Shown one piece after another: positions 51,172 through 60,771 of a stretch of DNA of 64,000 nucleotides. Origin of the DNA: Mesorhizobium jarvisii (GTDB lineage Bacteria > Pseudomonadota > Alphaproteobacteria > Rhizobiales > Rhizobiaceae). The notes beneath the pieces were generated by a model. The model made no database searches. It saw nothing but the letters and a program-made list of their open reading frames with translations, and was not told the DNA's origin. The position numbers and the translations under genes were made by a program. The stretch covers positions 124,001 through 188,000 of the forward strand of contig NZ_QZXA01000001.1 in the NCBI RefSeq assembly GCF_003601985.1, written 5' to 3'. Position 1 is the stretch's first letter; each line of letters starts with the position of its first letter.

Positions 51172-51447
51172 TCAGGTGGCCTTGCCACCGTTCTTCTTGC
51201 AATCGGCCCGGAACTTCTCGCGCGCCTTGCCGTGGAGCTTCTTGGCGTCCGCGAGTGCGGAACATTGCTTGGAAATCGCGGTCTTCTCCGGCGTCATGGC
51301 AGAGGCCGCCGATTTCTTCGCCGGGGCGGCCGTGGTGGCGGCCGGGGCAGCCGTGGTCGTGGTCGCTGCTGTCGTCGCTGCCGCGGCGACTCCCGTCGCT
51401 ATGAACCCGGCCAGGGCGATGGACGTCAGAACGCTTGCAATCCTCAT
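51172..51447 (-). CDS. PsiF-repeat-like secreted protein
   Basis: A 91-residue protein from ATG 51447. It has a signal peptide (RIASVLTSIALAGFIATGVA), an Ala/Thr-rich low-complexity linker (TTAATTTTAAPAATTAAPAK), and one C-terminal PsiF-like unit, SKQCSALADAKKLHGKAREK-FRADCKK, with two conserved cysteines. PsiF is a phosphate-starvation-inducible protein of unknown function in E. coli. No pho box was recognised upstream here. The longer frame to 51594 lacks a credible start. It is adjacent to the pseudo-caspase gene on the same strand. Confidence 0.78.
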   Translation of the reverse strand: MRIASVLTSIALAGFIATGVAAAATTAATTTTAAPAATTAAPAKKSAASAMTPEKTAISKQCSALADAKKLHGKAREKFRADCKKNGGKAT

Positions 51448-51690
51448 TGTGCTCACTCCGTTGAGACCCCCCGGCGCCGACTGGGTACCAGCGGGCCGAG
51501 GCACTGCGCAATCTTGGTCGTGGCCAACCACGCAGTTGTGATCTGATCGCGGGGTAACCGCCACGGCCCGCCATGTTTTGTCGCCGGCCGACACGGCCGG
51601 TTACCTCACACAACGCGACCAGCGACGCGTTTCAAGCCTTTGTCTCATGCATGTCCCGACCCAGGCCGAACCACCTCTGGCCGACATGCG

Positions 51691-54279
51691 CTATTTCTTG
51701 CAAGCGGGCTCATTGGGGTGCCCGCAAGACGGCTTCTTGACGGCCGGCGGCTGCGGCTGCGGCGGCCTTGGCTGTGCCTGCCGCTGCACCTGCTGCTGCA
51801 TTTGCTGCTTCGGCTGGGCGTGGAACTCCGGCCTCTGCGGCCTGGGCTGACCCTGCACCTTCAGCTGCGGGTTGCCGTTGTTGACCTTGAATTTCTGCTG
51901 GACATTGCCACCACCATTTCCGTTGGCAGGCAAACTGTGGAATTTGGGACCGTTGCCATTGCCCTGTGCCCCATTGCCTTGCCCATTGGCCTGACCGTTC
52001 GTCTGGCCGCCGCCCTGATTGTGAAGCTTCTTGAACTTGCCGTTGGGCGGGTTCTGGCCTGAATTCTGGCCAATAAGCGCTGGTGGGTTGTTCACCCCAT
52101 TCGCCGCGGACGTGCCGTTGGCGCCCGGAATCTTGCGCAACTTGGCATCCTTGCCGGTCTTGCCGGTACCATTCTGGCCTTGCCCATTGCCCTGGCCATT
52201 GGCCCCGTTTTGCCCATTAACCACCGGGTTGCCGGTCACGGCGTTTCCACCTGCCGTGGCCTGATTGTTCAGGAGCTTCCTGGACTTGTTCTTCGGCAGG
52301 TTTGGGTTGTTGGGCAGGTTCTGTCCATTGAGCACCGGCTTGCCATTGACGAGCGGCAGCGTGTTGCCGTCGGCGCCGGGCAAGGCATGACCCGTCCGCT
52401 TGTCGGCAGGCAATGTCTTCGACAGCGGCGTGACACCGCCCGGCTGCTGGCCACCCTGCCCCGGCTTCAGCGGGAGGCCGCCCGGGTTCTGCTTCGGCAG
52501 ATTCGGGTTGTTGGGCAGGTTCTGCCCATTCAGCACCGGCTTGCCATTGACGAGCGGCAGCGTGTTGCCGTCGGCGCCGGGCAAGGCATGACCCGTCAGC
52601 TTGTTGGCAGGCAATGTCTTCGACAGCGGCGTGACACCGCCCGGCTGCTGGCCACCCTGCCCCGGCTTCAACGGGAGGCCACCGGGATTCTGCTTGGACA
52701 GCACGGTTTCCTTTTTCTGCAGGAAGGCCGGCAACGCGACCTTCGTTGCCAGCGCCGCCGCACCTAGGCCCACGGCGCCAGCAGTCAGTTTCTGGCCGGT
52801 GGTGAGGCCACCGCCCTGGTTGTTGTTCTCGTTGATCGTCGTGTTGTTGATGATCGTTGTGTTGTGGATGTTGTTGAAGATGACGTCGTTCGGCGGCGGG
52901 GAGATATCACGCGGCGGGTTAACCCAGGCAGGCACCGGCACGAAAACAGGCGTCGGCAGAAGGAAGATTCCGACTGGCGGCGGCGGTGGTGCCAGTTCAA
53001 TGAAGTCGCGCGGCCGCGGCGGCAGGAAGATGACCGCCACGGGTGGCGGTGGCGCGAAATCGAATTCCGGGTCGTCGAAATAGAGCACGGGCCGGTCGAC
53101 ATAGACGATCTCATCGGGCGGTGGCGGCGGCACGTCGTAGGCGTAGACGGTAAAACCCTGCGGCGGTTCAAGCGCGGCGTCGAAATGCTCGAGCCTGCGC
53201 CTTGCGTCCCAGGCGTGCGGACCGTGCGGATAGCGATCGAGATAGGACCAGTAGGCTTCGGGCGTGTCCCTCAGCCAGGTCTGGCGCCAGGTGATCGCCT
53301 CGCGCCGCGCCGCCAGGATCGCGCGCACGCGCCTGGCCATCGGATCGTGGGGATAGGCGACCAGAAAATCCTCGTAGCCACGCATCGTGTCGCGATCGAG
53401 AGCCGCGATATAGGCATCATGCGCATCGAAGTCGCGGATTTCCTTGGTCCGCATGGCGCCGACCTCCGCTGACGACACCTGCTGCGGCGGGGCATCCGGC
53501 CCGCGGTCGAAGAAGACGAAAGGCTCCGTGATCTTGGAGGCGTTCCAGGGCAACTCCGCACCCTGCGTCACCTCGTTGACGCGCAGGCGCGTGCGGTCGA
53601 AAACATCACCAAGCTGCAGGCCGCCATCCCTGATCATCTCGGCAAGCGCCTGCGCATAGGCGCCGTAAGGTCCTTTGCCTTCCGGCGCGACCGTGCCCGG
53701 GGCGGCGTTGAAGGCGATCAGCATGTTCGGGTCGGGATCGACCAGTGCAAGGCCGCCAGCCAGCGGCTGGTTCGATTTGGCGAAGGAGTTTGGCCGCGCC
53801 GCATCTAGCACGACGATGTTGACCTTGGTCGGCAGCGCTGCAAGCGGCTTGGTGAGGTCGGAGATCCGCACCGCGGCCATCGGCACGTCAGCGGCGTTGG
53901 CGATCTGGGCATCGACGGGCGCGAAATAGTTCTCGCCCTCGAACTGCAGGCCCTGGCCGGCCAGATAGACAAACACCACGGCGTCGGGACCGGCTGCCGT
54001 CACCTTGGCGAGGAAATCGCGATAGGCGCCGCGCAGCGATTCCTGGTCGACGTCGCGCGCGCCGACCACGTCGAACCCCGCCGCTTGCAATGTCTGGGCA
54101 ATCAGGCCGGCATCGTTGGCCGGCGTCGCCAGCGCGCCCGCCGGATAGGCGGCGTTGCCGATGACGAAGGCAAGGCGCTTCTGGCTTTGCGCCAGCGCCA
54201 GGGCTGTCGGCCCGAACGCGAAAATGGAGAGGGCGAGGAAGAAAGCGAGAAGTTTCGAGACCGTCCGCATTACGATCAT
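51691..54279 (-). CDS. secreted caspase-fold (C14) protein lacking both catalytic residues, repeat-rich C-terminus
   Basis: An 862-residue exported protein with a signal peptide (about residues 1-30). A caspase-like p20 domain (33-250) begins KRLAFVIGNAAYPAGALATP. The catalytic His of AGHG is Gln109 (VYLAGQGLQFEGENYF) and the Cys of LDACR is Ala161 (VVLDAARPNSF), so proteolysis is not expected. A middle region (about 275-370) looks alpha-helical. Pro-rich stretches (APPPPVAVIFLPPRPRDF), an Asn-rich segment (NNIHNTTIINNTTINENNN) and a Gly/Asn/Gln-rich tail with two 67-residue repeats follow. The tail ends KPSCGHPNEPACKK. M4 (54270) is an alternative start. Function is unknown. Confidence 0.85.
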   Translation of the reverse strand: MIVMRTVSKLLAFFLALSIFAFGPTALALAQSQKRLAFVIGNAAYPAGALATPANDAGLIAQTLQAAGFDVVGARDVDQESLRGAYRDFLAKVTAAGPDAVVFVYLAGQGLQFEGENYFAPVDAQIANAADVPMAAVRISDLTKPLAALPTKVNIVVLDAARPNSFAKSNQPLAGGLALVDPDPNMLIAFNAAPGTVAPEGKGPYGAYAQALAEMIRDGGLQLGDVFDRTRLRVNEVTQGAELPWNASKITEPFVFFDRGPDAPPQQVSSAEVGAMRTKEIRDFDAHDAYIAALDRDTMRGYEDFLVAYPHDPMARRVRAILAARREAITWRQTWLRDTPEAYWSYLDRYPHGPHAWDARRRLEHFDAALEPPQGFTVYAYDVPPPPPDEIVYVDRPVLYFDDPEFDFAPPPPVAVIFLPPRPRDFIELAPPPPPVGIFLLPTPVFVPVPAWVNPPRDISPPPNDVIFNNIHNTTIINNTTINENNNQGGGLTTGQKLTAGAVGLGAAALATKVALPAFLQKKETVLSKQNPGGLPLKPGQGGQQPGGVTPLSKTLPANKLTGHALPGADGNTLPLVNGKPVLNGQNLPNNPNLPKQNPGGLPLKPGQGGQQPGGVTPLSKTLPADKRTGHALPGADGNTLPLVNGKPVLNGQNLPNNPNLPKNKSRKLLNNQATAGGNAVTGNPVVNGQNGANGQGNGQGQNGTGKTGKDAKLRKIPGANGTSAANGVNNPPALIGQNSGQNPPNGKFKKLHNQGGGQTNGQANGQGNGAQGNGNGPKFHSLPANGNGGGNVQQKFKVNNGNPQLKVQGQPRPQRPEFHAQPKQQMQQQVQRQAQPRPPQPQPPAVKKPSCGHPNEPACKK
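52299..52700 (-). repeat. two tandem 201-bp repeats inside the pseudo-caspase gene
   Basis: Copies at about 52299-52499 and 52500-52700 are nearly identical at DNA level and offset by exactly 201 bases (for example TGACACCGCC at 52431 and 52632). Each encodes 67 residues beginning KQNPGGLPLKPGQGG and ending PNNPNLP. The unit is a multiple of three, so copy number can change without a frameshift. Few differences between copies suggest a recent duplication or gene conversion. Confidence 0.92.
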
Positions 54280-54420
54280 CCGTCAGTGAGAGTGCCGAAT
54301 CTTCCGCCCCAACCGGACTAGGCTGGCACAAGAAGGCGGCTTTGCGGCGTCAATCCGGCCGCTTTGGGCCGGGAGAGGCCGAAGTGCCCGGTCTCAACGA
54401 AACGTGATCACGGGCCGGTC

Positions 54421-55659
54421 TCAGCCGCGCCTTCTCCTGGGCTTTTCCAGCAGGGCGACCGCCTCGACATGGGGCGACCACAGGAACTGGTCGATGGGCG
54501 TCACGCTCTTCAGTTGATAGCCGCCGTCGATGAGGATGCGCAGGTCGCGAGCCAGCGTCACCGGATTGCAGGACACCGCGGCAACGAAGGGAACATCCGA
54601 GCGGGCGATCTGCTTCGACTGGTCTTCGGCACCCGCGCGCGGCGGATCGAAGACAAGGCCGTCGAAGGCGTTCAACTCCTTGAATGTCAGCGGCCGGCGG
54701 AACAGGTCGCGGCGCTCGCCCGTCACCCGCTTCAGGCCGGTCGCGAATCGTGCCCCCCGATCGAGCGCCGAGAGAGCCGCCGCATCGCCCTCAACCGCAT
54801 GGACTTCCGACTTGGCGGCCAACCGCAAGGCAAAGCTGCCGCAACCGGCGAAAAGATCGGCGACCTTCTTGGCGCGTTTCAGATGCGTGCCTACGATCTC
54901 GGCCATGGCCTGCTCGGCTGCCTCGGTCGCCTGCAGGAAGGCGCCGGGCGGCACGGCGACAGCGACGCTGCCGAACATCACCACGGGCTTCCTCGGCTCG
55001 ATGACGATCTCGTCATCGATGGACAGCCTGGCAAAGCCTTGCGCCAGGACAAAATTGGAGGCGATGCGGCGCTGGTGTTCGCCGAGCTTGCCGGACTCAT
55101 GCACCGCGACGTCGAGGCCGGAACCCGTCACCGTGACCGCCATCCGGAACGATTTGGTGGTGGCGCATATCAAGTCGGCGAGCGCCCTCAACCGGTCGAG
55201 TGCTGCGACGATCTCGGGCAGCGAGATCGGACATTCCGATATGGAAATGATTTCCGGTGACAAATGGCGATTGAAGCCGAGCAGCATGCCCGTCTCGCTG
55301 CGTCGGGCGGCAAGCACGACGCGGCGGCGCGTGTGCGCCGCGCAGGCGACCAGTTCGTCAATGCCGCAATCGATGCCCTTCAGGGCGTGCACCACCTTCT
55401 CGCGCTTCCACTGGCGATAGGCTTCGGCCTCGAAATGCTGGAGGGCGCAGCCGCCGCATTCGGTGAAATGGCGGCAGGCGGGTTCGATGCGCAGCGGCGA
55501 GGCTGCCAGCACCGCCATCAGCGCTGCACGATCCCGTTCGCGCGCGGCGGTAACGGTCTCGCCAGGCAGCGTGAAGGGGATGAACAGATCGCCGCTTTCG
55601 GTTTCGGCAATGCCGTCACCCTGGGCGCCAAGCTTTTTGATGGTGAAGCGCGCGCTCAT
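54421..55659 (-). CDS. TRAM-domain rRNA/tRNA (uracil-5) methyltransferase, RlmD/RumA type
   Basis: A 412-residue enzyme from ATG 55659 that should methylate uracil C5 in RNA using SAM. The N-terminal TRAM domain (FTIKKLGAQGDGIAE, FTLPGETVTA) precedes an iron-sulfur cysteine set (CRHFTECGGCALQHF plus later Cys). The SAM motif is VADLFAGCGSFALRLA. FDPPRAGA is followed by the catalytic cysteine motif AAVSCNPVTLARDL. The exact target (23S rRNA or tRNA) cannot be told from sequence. It overlaps tlyA by 4 bp (ATGA), so the two RNA-modification genes are coupled. Confidence 0.9.
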   Translation of the reverse strand: MSARFTIKKLGAQGDGIAETESGDLFIPFTLPGETVTAARERDRAALMAVLAASPLRIEPACRHFTECGGCALQHFEAEAYRQWKREKVVHALKGIDCGIDELVACAAHTRRRVVLAARRSETGMLLGFNRHLSPEIISISECPISLPEIVAALDRLRALADLICATTKSFRMAVTVTGSGLDVAVHESGKLGEHQRRIASNFVLAQGFARLSIDDEIVIEPRKPVVMFGSVAVAVPPGAFLQATEAAEQAMAEIVGTHLKRAKKVADLFAGCGSFALRLAAKSEVHAVEGDAAALSALDRGARFATGLKRVTGERRDLFRRPLTFKELNAFDGLVFDPPRAGAEDQSKQIARSDVPFVAAVSCNPVTLARDLRILIDGGYQLKSVTPIDQFLWSPHVEAVALLEKPRRRRG

Positions 55660-56420
55660 CGATCCTTGATCCCACCAAGCAGGAATTCGCGATTGCCGTC
55701 GCCGCCTTCGATCGGCGACAGATGCAGGCCGAGCGAACGCCAGCCCGGAACGGCGTCCAGCCAATCCTGCAGCAGGCCGGCGACGCGGGCGGCATCGAAG
55801 GGGTCCTTCAACAGGCCGCCCTTGCCGATCGCCTCGCGACCCGCCTCGAATTGCGGCTTGACCAGAAAGACCGCGGCAGCCCCAGGTTTGGCAATCGCAA
55901 GCGCCGGCGGCAGCGCCAGTCTCAGCGAGATGAAGCTGACGTCGGAGACGATGAAATCCGGAATGCGGCCGGCAAGATCCGCGGCGGTGAGGTCACGCGC
56001 ATTCAGTCCCTCGATAACCGTCACGCGCGGGTCCTTGCCGACATCGGGATGCATCTGGCCGTGCCCGACGTCGATCGCGGTGACATGGGAGGCACCACGC
56101 TCCAGCAGCACCTGGGTGAAGCCACCGGTCGAGGCGCCGATGTCGATGGCCTCGCGGCCGGCCGGATCGAGGCTGAAGTGATCGAGCCCGCCGATGAGCT
56201 TCAGGGCCGCGCGCGAGACATAGCCTTGCGCCGGATCATCGATGGCAACAAGGCATTGCGGCGAGACGTTCTGACCGGGTTTACGGGCAATGGTGCCGTC
56301 AACCGTCACCGTGCCACGCTCGACCGCGTCGCGGGCACGCGAACGGCTGGCAAACAGGCCGCGCTGGACGAGCAGGTCGTCGAGCCGCTGGCGTGTGCTG
56401 GCTGGCAGAGGCGAGTTCAT
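55656..56420 (-). CDS. tlyA: TlyA-family rRNA methyltransferase / hemolysin-like protein
   Basis: A 254-residue protein with an S4 RNA-binding domain at the N-terminus (RLDDLLVQRGLFASRSRARD) and an FtsJ-like methyltransferase domain with motif I AIDIGASTGGFTQVLLERGA. VTAIDVGHGQMHPDV and KPQFEAGREAIGKGG follow. In mycobacteria TlyA 2'-O-methylates 16S and 23S rRNA and affects capreomycin sensitivity. The older hemolysin label is doubtful. It begins the pair with the m5U methyltransferase gene, and dxs lies upstream on the same strand, a common alphaproteobacterial order. Confidence 0.92.
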   Translation of the reverse strand: MNSPLPASTRQRLDDLLVQRGLFASRSRARDAVERGTVTVDGTIARKPGQNVSPQCLVAIDDPAQGYVSRAALKLIGGLDHFSLDPAGREAIDIGASTGGFTQVLLERGASHVTAIDVGHGQMHPDVGKDPRVTVIEGLNARDLTAADLAGRIPDFIVSDVSFISLRLALPPALAIAKPGAAAVFLVKPQFEAGREAIGKGGLLKDPFDAARVAGLLQDWLDAVPGWRSLGLHLSPIEGGDGNREFLLGGIKDR

Positions 56421-56593
56421 CGGCCTTCATGGCGAAAGCCGGCAGCGAAGGCAAGGACATTGGGACGGACGAAGAACATCCTCGCACGCAGGCGAATGGG
56501 TCAAGCCGCTCCGCGGCTTGCTGGAATCGCTTTGGGTCCGGCACAATGTTAGGGAGGCGAGCCGTTTGCTGTCAGAACTCGGAGGAGGAACGA

Positions 56594-56995
56594 ATGCTGA
56601 CGGGAACCTGCCATTGTGGCGCAACCCACTGGACCCTGGAAGGCGATCCCGGGCCGGTGACGGCCTGCAACTGCACGCTCTGCCGTCGCTATGGCGTGCT
56701 CTGGGCCTACGACTATGTCGACGAACGCATTCGCGTTTCGGGACCGACGGACAGCTATACGCGCGCCGGAAAGGCCACACCGTCGCTCGAAATCCTGTTC
56801 TGCCCGACCTGCGCCTGCGTGCTCGCCTGGCGTGGTTTGCGCGCCGAGGAATCTGGTCGCACACGCATCGCCGTCAATGTAAGGCTGGCGCCACCCGAGG
56901 CGGTCGCCGATCTGCCTATCGACCATTTCGATGGCCTCGACACATATGACGACCTGCCCCGCGACGGGCGTTGCGTGCGCGACATGTGGTTCTAG
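56594..56995 (+). CDS. GFA/CENP-V family zinc protein
   Basis: A 133-residue protein of the glutathione-dependent formaldehyde-activating (GFA) fold, with zinc cysteines in GTCHCGATHW, ACNCTLCRRYG and FCPTCACVLAWRG. Most family members are not proven formaldehyde enzymes; some bind glutathione and thioethers. The start at 56594 follows GGAGGAGGAA, a very strong ribosome site. It lies on the plus strand, antiparallel to tlyA upstream, and its last 4 bases overlap the convergent 97-residue gene. It appears complete. Confidence 0.85.
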   Translation: MLTGTCHCGATHWTLEGDPGPVTACNCTLCRRYGVLWAYDYVDERIRVSGPTDSYTRAGKATPSLEILFCPTCACVLAWRGLRAEESGRTRIAVNVRLAPPEAVADLPIDHFDGLDTYDDLPRDGRCVRDMWF

Positions 56996-57285
56996 AAGAT
57001 GGTGCGGGACACTTGGCGCTCGACGGCCGGAGACAAACCGTCGTCGCGACCCCCCGATGCCTGCACAGCAGGATGCTCGGTGGCATTGGCAGGCGGCGGA
57101 ACAGGATCCGGCAAGACCACAAGCTGCGGCACCTGCTCGTAGGAAAAGCCGCCGCGGATATCACCCATCTTGCTGGCAACGATGCCCAGCGCCGCCTTTT
57201 CGAGATTGCGATCATAGCGCGTCTCGGCGGCGGCCGGCGCGACTATGGTGGCCAAGAGGGCCGCGCCGCACAGAAGCGTCTTCAT
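56992..57285 (-). CDS. small secreted protein of unknown function
   Basis: A 97-residue protein from ATG 57285 with a clear signal peptide (KTLLCGAALLATIVAPAAA) ending near residue 21. The mature part begins ETRYDRNLEKAALGIVASKM and has a Pro/Val-rich middle (VPQLVVLPDPVPPPANATEH). It has no cysteines after the leader. I do not recognise a family. It lies between dxs and the GFA gene and converges with the latter. It probably has its own promoter in the 148-bp spacer after dxs. Confidence 0.65.
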   Translation of the reverse strand: MKTLLCGAALLATIVAPAAAETRYDRNLEKAALGIVASKMGDIRGGFSYEQVPQLVVLPDPVPPPANATEHPAVQASGGRDDGLSPAVERQVSRTIF

Positions 57286-57433
57286 TGTTCTTGTCTCCCT
57301 GCCTGACGCCGGTCTAGCAGGGCGCCGTTGAAAAACGGCCAAGGGACACGGTAAGCAAAACGCCAAACGGCAGTGTTAACAATGCGTTACGAAATCAAGC
57401 CGGCAAACTGATTCAAGCGCTTCAGATTTTGAG

Positions 57434-59347
57434 TCAGGCGCGCTGGGCGCGGGCCGTATGATCGAGCGCGGTGAAAACGGTGCGCACGATGCCGGTGGCA
57501 TCGAGCCCGGCATCGGCATACATTTTTTCCGGCTTGGCGTGATCAGTGAACACGTCAGGCAGCACCAGCGGGCGCACCTTCAGGCCGCTTTCCAGCAATC
57601 CCTCATGGGCAAGGAACTGCAGCACATGGCTGGCGAAGCCGCCAATGGCGCCCTCCTCCACCGTGACCAGAACCTCGTGCGAGCGGGCCAGCCGGCGGAT
57701 CAGATCCTCGTCGAGCGGCTTGGCGAAGCGGGCATCGGCAACGGTGGTGGAAAGCCCGGCCGCGCCGAGTTCCTCGGCAGCTATCAGGCAATCCTGCAGG
57801 CGCGTGCCGAAGGACAACAGCGCCACCTTTGTGCCTTCCCTGACGATGCGGCCCTTGCCGAGTTCGAGAACCGAGCCGCGCTCCGGCATGTCGACGCCGA
57901 CGCCATTGCCGCGCGGATAGCGGAAGGCGATCGGGCCGTCATCATAGCTTGCGGCGGTGCGCACCATATGGCGCAGTTCCGCCTCGTCAGCCGCCGCCAT
58001 CACGACAAAGCCCGGCAGGCTTGCCAGGAAGGTGGTGTCGAAGGCGCCGCAATGGGTGGCGCCATCGGCGCCGACGAAGCCGGCGCGGTCGATCGGGAAG
58101 CGCACCGGCAGTTTCTGGATCGCGACGTCATGGACGACCTGGTCATAGGCGCGTTGCAGGAAGGTCGAATAGATCGCCGCGAACGGCTTGTAGCCTTCGG
58201 TCGCGAGACCGGCAGCGAAGGTCACAGCATGCTGTTCGGCAATGCCGACATCGAAGGTCCGTGACGGGAACACTTCGCCGAACAGATCAAGCCCTGTGCC
58301 GCTCGGCATGGCGGCAGTGACAGCGACGATGCGGTCGTCCTCGCGGGCTTCCTGGATCAGGCTCTCGGCGAACACCTTGGTGTAGGCCGGTGCGTTGGCC
58401 GGCGCCTTGGCCTGCGCGCCGGTGATGACGTCGAACTTGTTGACGCCGTGATACTTGTCCGCGGCGGCTTCCGCCGGCGCATAGCCCTTGCCCTTCTGGG
58501 TGACGACATGGATCAGCACCGGGCCTTCGCCATTGTCGCGGACATTCTTCAGCACAGGGATCAGATGCTCGAGATTGTGACCGTCGATCGGGCCGATGTG
58601 GTAGAACCCGAGCTCCTCGAACAGCGTGCCGCCGGTGACGTAGCCGCGCGCATGCTCAACCGCCCTTGTGATCGCACGATCGGCGCGCTTACCGAGATAG
58701 GATGTCAGCTTCTTGCCGAAGTCGCGCAGGCCGGCATAAGCCTTGCCCGAGGCGAGCCGCGCCAGATAGGCGCTCATCGCGCCGGTCGGCGGCGCGATCG
58801 ACATGTCATTGTCGTTGAGGATGACGATGAGTCGGGCATCGAGCGCGCCGGCATTGTTCATCGCCTCATAGGCCATGCCGGCCGACATGGCGCCGTCGCC
58901 GATGACGGCGATGACGTTGTTGCGGCCGCCGGAGAGGTCGCGGGCGGCGGCCATGCCGAGGCCGGCAGAGATCGATGTCGAGGAGTGGGCGGCGCCGAAG
59001 GGGTCGTATTCGCTTTCGGCGCGGCGGGTGAAGCCGGACAGGCCGCCCTCCTGGCGCAATGTGCGGATGCGGTCGCGGCGGCCGGTCAGGATCTTGTGCG
59101 GATAGGCCTGGTGGCCGACATCCCAGATCAGCCGATCGTCCGGCGTGTTGAAGACGTAATGCAGCGCCACCGTCAGTTCGACCACGCCGAGGCCGGCGCC
59201 GAGATGGCCGCCGGTGCGCGACACCGCGTCGACCAGTTCGAGGCGAAGCTCGGACGCCAGTTGCGGCAATTCGCTCTCGTCAAGCGCGCGCAGATCCGCC
59301 GGAATGCGGACCTTGTCGAGAAGCGGCGTATGCGGCGTTGCGTTCAC
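57434..59347 (-). CDS. dxs: 1-deoxy-D-xylulose-5-phosphate synthase
   Basis: DXS condenses pyruvate and glyceraldehyde-3-phosphate to DXP, the entry step of the MEP isoprenoid pathway, with thiamine diphosphate. The 637-residue protein has the catalytic His region [20 protein letters not shown], the TPP motif [18 protein letters not shown]...[12 protein letters not shown], the transketolase domain [18 protein letters not shown] and a C-terminal transketolase domain. It is complete. It shares the pathway with ispH at 39.3 kb and lies downstream of pirin and DUF2277 genes on the same strand. Confidence 0.97.
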   Translation of the reverse strand: MNATPHTPLLDKVRIPADLRALDESELPQLASELRLELVDAVSRTGGHLGAGLGVVELTVALHYVFNTPDDRLIWDVGHQAYPHKILTGRRDRIRTLRQEGGLSGFTRRAESEYDPFGAAHSSTSISAGLGMAAARDLSGGRNNVIAVIGDGAMSAGMAYEAMNNAGALDARLIVILNDNDMSIAPPTGAMSAYLARLASGKAYAGLRDFGKKLTSYLGKRADRAITRAVEHARGYVTGGTLFEELGFYHIGPIDGHNLEHLIPVLKNVRDNGEGPVLIHVVTQKGKGYAPAEAAADKYHGVNKFDVITGAQAKAPANAPAYTKVFAESLIQEAREDDRIVAVTAAMPSGTGLDLFGEVFPSRTFDVGIAEQHAVTFAAGLATEGYKPFAAIYSTFLQRAYDQVVHDVAIQKLPVRFPIDRAGFVGADGATHCGAFDTTFLASLPGFVVMAAADEAELRHMVRTAASYDDGPIAFRYPRGNGVGVDMPERGSVLELGKGRIVREGTKVALLSFGTRLQDCLIAAEELGAAGLSTTVADARFAKPLDEDLIRRLARSHEVLVTVEEGAIGGFASHVLQFLAHEGLLESGLKVRPLVLPDVFTDHAKPEKMYADAGLDATGIVRTVFTALDHTARAQRA

Positions 59348-59448
59348 GGGTGCTCAGGCTTTCTGTTCAACGGCGGGATAAGCCGCCGGCCGGCGAAAGT
59401 AAATGCGTGTCGGTGACGCGGATCAATCAGATCCCCTCGCCGATTTCC

Positions 59449-60369
59449 TCAGCTTTCCGGCAGCGGGATGAACTCTTTCTCATCTCCAGGAACGATATCG
59501 AAGCGTCCCGTCTTCCATTCCTGCTTGGCCTGTTCGATGCGCTCCTTCGACGAGGAGACGAAATTCCACCAGATGTAGCGCTGCGAGCCAAGCGAGGCTC
59601 CGCCGAAAAGCATGAAATGCGCACCGATGTGCGACGATATGATGATCTCGTCACCGGGCCGGAACACCAGCAACCGCTCTGCCGGAAAGACGTCGCCCGA
59701 AATCGCGACCTCGCCTTCCAGCGTGTAGATGGCGCGCTCTTCCGCGTCGGCGGGAATCTTTATACTGGCGCCCGGCGCCAGCCTAAGGTCGGCGTACAGT
59801 GTCTCGGAATCGGCTCTCACGGGGGAGCGCAACCCTTGAAAATCGCCGATGACGATGCGGCCGCGGACGCCTTCGGCATCGATCTCGGGCAGCCGCAAGG
59901 CAGCGGTGTTCTCGAAGACCGGGGCCACTTCCTCCTTGCCATCGGGCAAGGCGAGCCATGTTTGCAGGCCAGAGATCGACATCGGCGCTCCACGCAATTC
60001 CTCCGGCGTGCGCTCGGAGTGGACGATGCCGCGGCCGGCGGTCATCAAATTCACGTCGCCCGGCTGGATCACCATTTCGGTGCCCAGGGAATCGCGATGA
60101 CGGATCTTGCCGTCGAACAGATAAGTCACCGTCGACAGGCCGATATGCGGGTGCGGACGGACATCGAGAGCCTGGCCTGCCCGCAGGATCGCCGGACCCA
60201 TGCGATCGAAGAAGATGAATGGCCCGACCAGCCGCCGCCTGGCGGTCGGCAGAGCGCGGCGCACCTCGAAGCCGCCAATGTCCTTGGCATTCGGGATGAC
60301 CATCAGTTCGATCTGGTCGCTGGCAAAGGCGTCGCCGGCTTCAGGGTCTTTTCCGGGAAAGAAGCTCAT
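59449..60369 (-). CDS. pirin-family bicupin
   Basis: A 306-residue protein with two cupin domains. The N-terminal pirin domain has RRALPTARRRLVGPFIFFDR, the metal histidines in RPHPHIGLSTVTYLFDG and IRHRDSLGTE, and MTAGRGIVHSERTPEE. The C-terminal part has LFGGASLGSQRYIWWNFVSS, typical of pirins. Pirins bind iron, and some have quercetinase activity or act as regulators. The role here is not evident. It is placed 102 bp before dxs and 40 bp after DUF2277 on the same strand. Confidence 0.9.
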   Translation of the reverse strand: MSFFPGKDPEAGDAFASDQIELMVIPNAKDIGGFEVRRALPTARRRLVGPFIFFDRMGPAILRAGQALDVRPHPHIGLSTVTYLFDGKIRHRDSLGTEMVIQPGDVNLMTAGRGIVHSERTPEELRGAPMSISGLQTWLALPDGKEEVAPVFENTAALRLPEIDAEGVRGRIVIGDFQGLRSPVRADSETLYADLRLAPGASIKIPADAEERAIYTLEGEVAISGDVFPAERLLVFRPGDEIIISSHIGAHFMLFGGASLGSQRYIWWNFVSSSKERIEQAKQEWKTGRFDIVPGDEKEFIPLPES

Positions 60370-60409
60370 GGGCTCTCCTTGTCAGCGGTCGAGGACCGCT
60401 CTGGCCGCA

Positions 60410-60676
60410 TCAGGCAAAGCGGATCGCCGCTTTTGCCCGCAGTTTGGCCGCCACCTCTTCGCGGTTGCGCGGGTGCTGATTGGTTTCGAGCGAATCGAGA
60501 AGTTCGCGCGCCGATGCCGCAATGGCTTCGACGGCGTGATCGAACGCATGCTGGTTCTGTTTCGAGGGCCGTGTCGTTCCGCTCAGCTTGCGAACGAACT
60601 GAAGGGCCGCGTCGCGCACTTCGTCATTGGTTGCCGGCGGGTCAAAATTGAACAGGGTCTTGATGTTTCTGCACAT
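60410..60676 (-). CDS. DUF2277 family protein
   Basis: An 88-residue protein with the DUF2277 pattern: MCRNIKTLFNFDPPATNDEV at the start, AALQFVRKLSGTTRPSKQNQ in the middle and a helical, Ala-rich end. It lacks a signal peptide. The N-terminal MCRNIK with a Cys at residue 2 is highly conserved in the family. The function is unknown. A ribosome-binding sequence AAAGGAGAT lies just upstream. It lies between xseB and the pirin gene on the same strand. Confidence 0.85.
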   Translation of the reverse strand: MCRNIKTLFNFDPPATNDEVRDAALQFVRKLSGTTRPSKQNQHAFDHAVEAIAASARELLDSLETNQHPRNREEVAAKLRAKAAIRFA

Positions 60677-60771
60677 CGCTTCCGTATCTCCTTTTGTCCT
60701 GGAGCCGTTTCGGGACGAGCTTAATCCTCAACCTTGATCGTGTCCAAAAACCGGCAAGGCTACTCCGCGCC

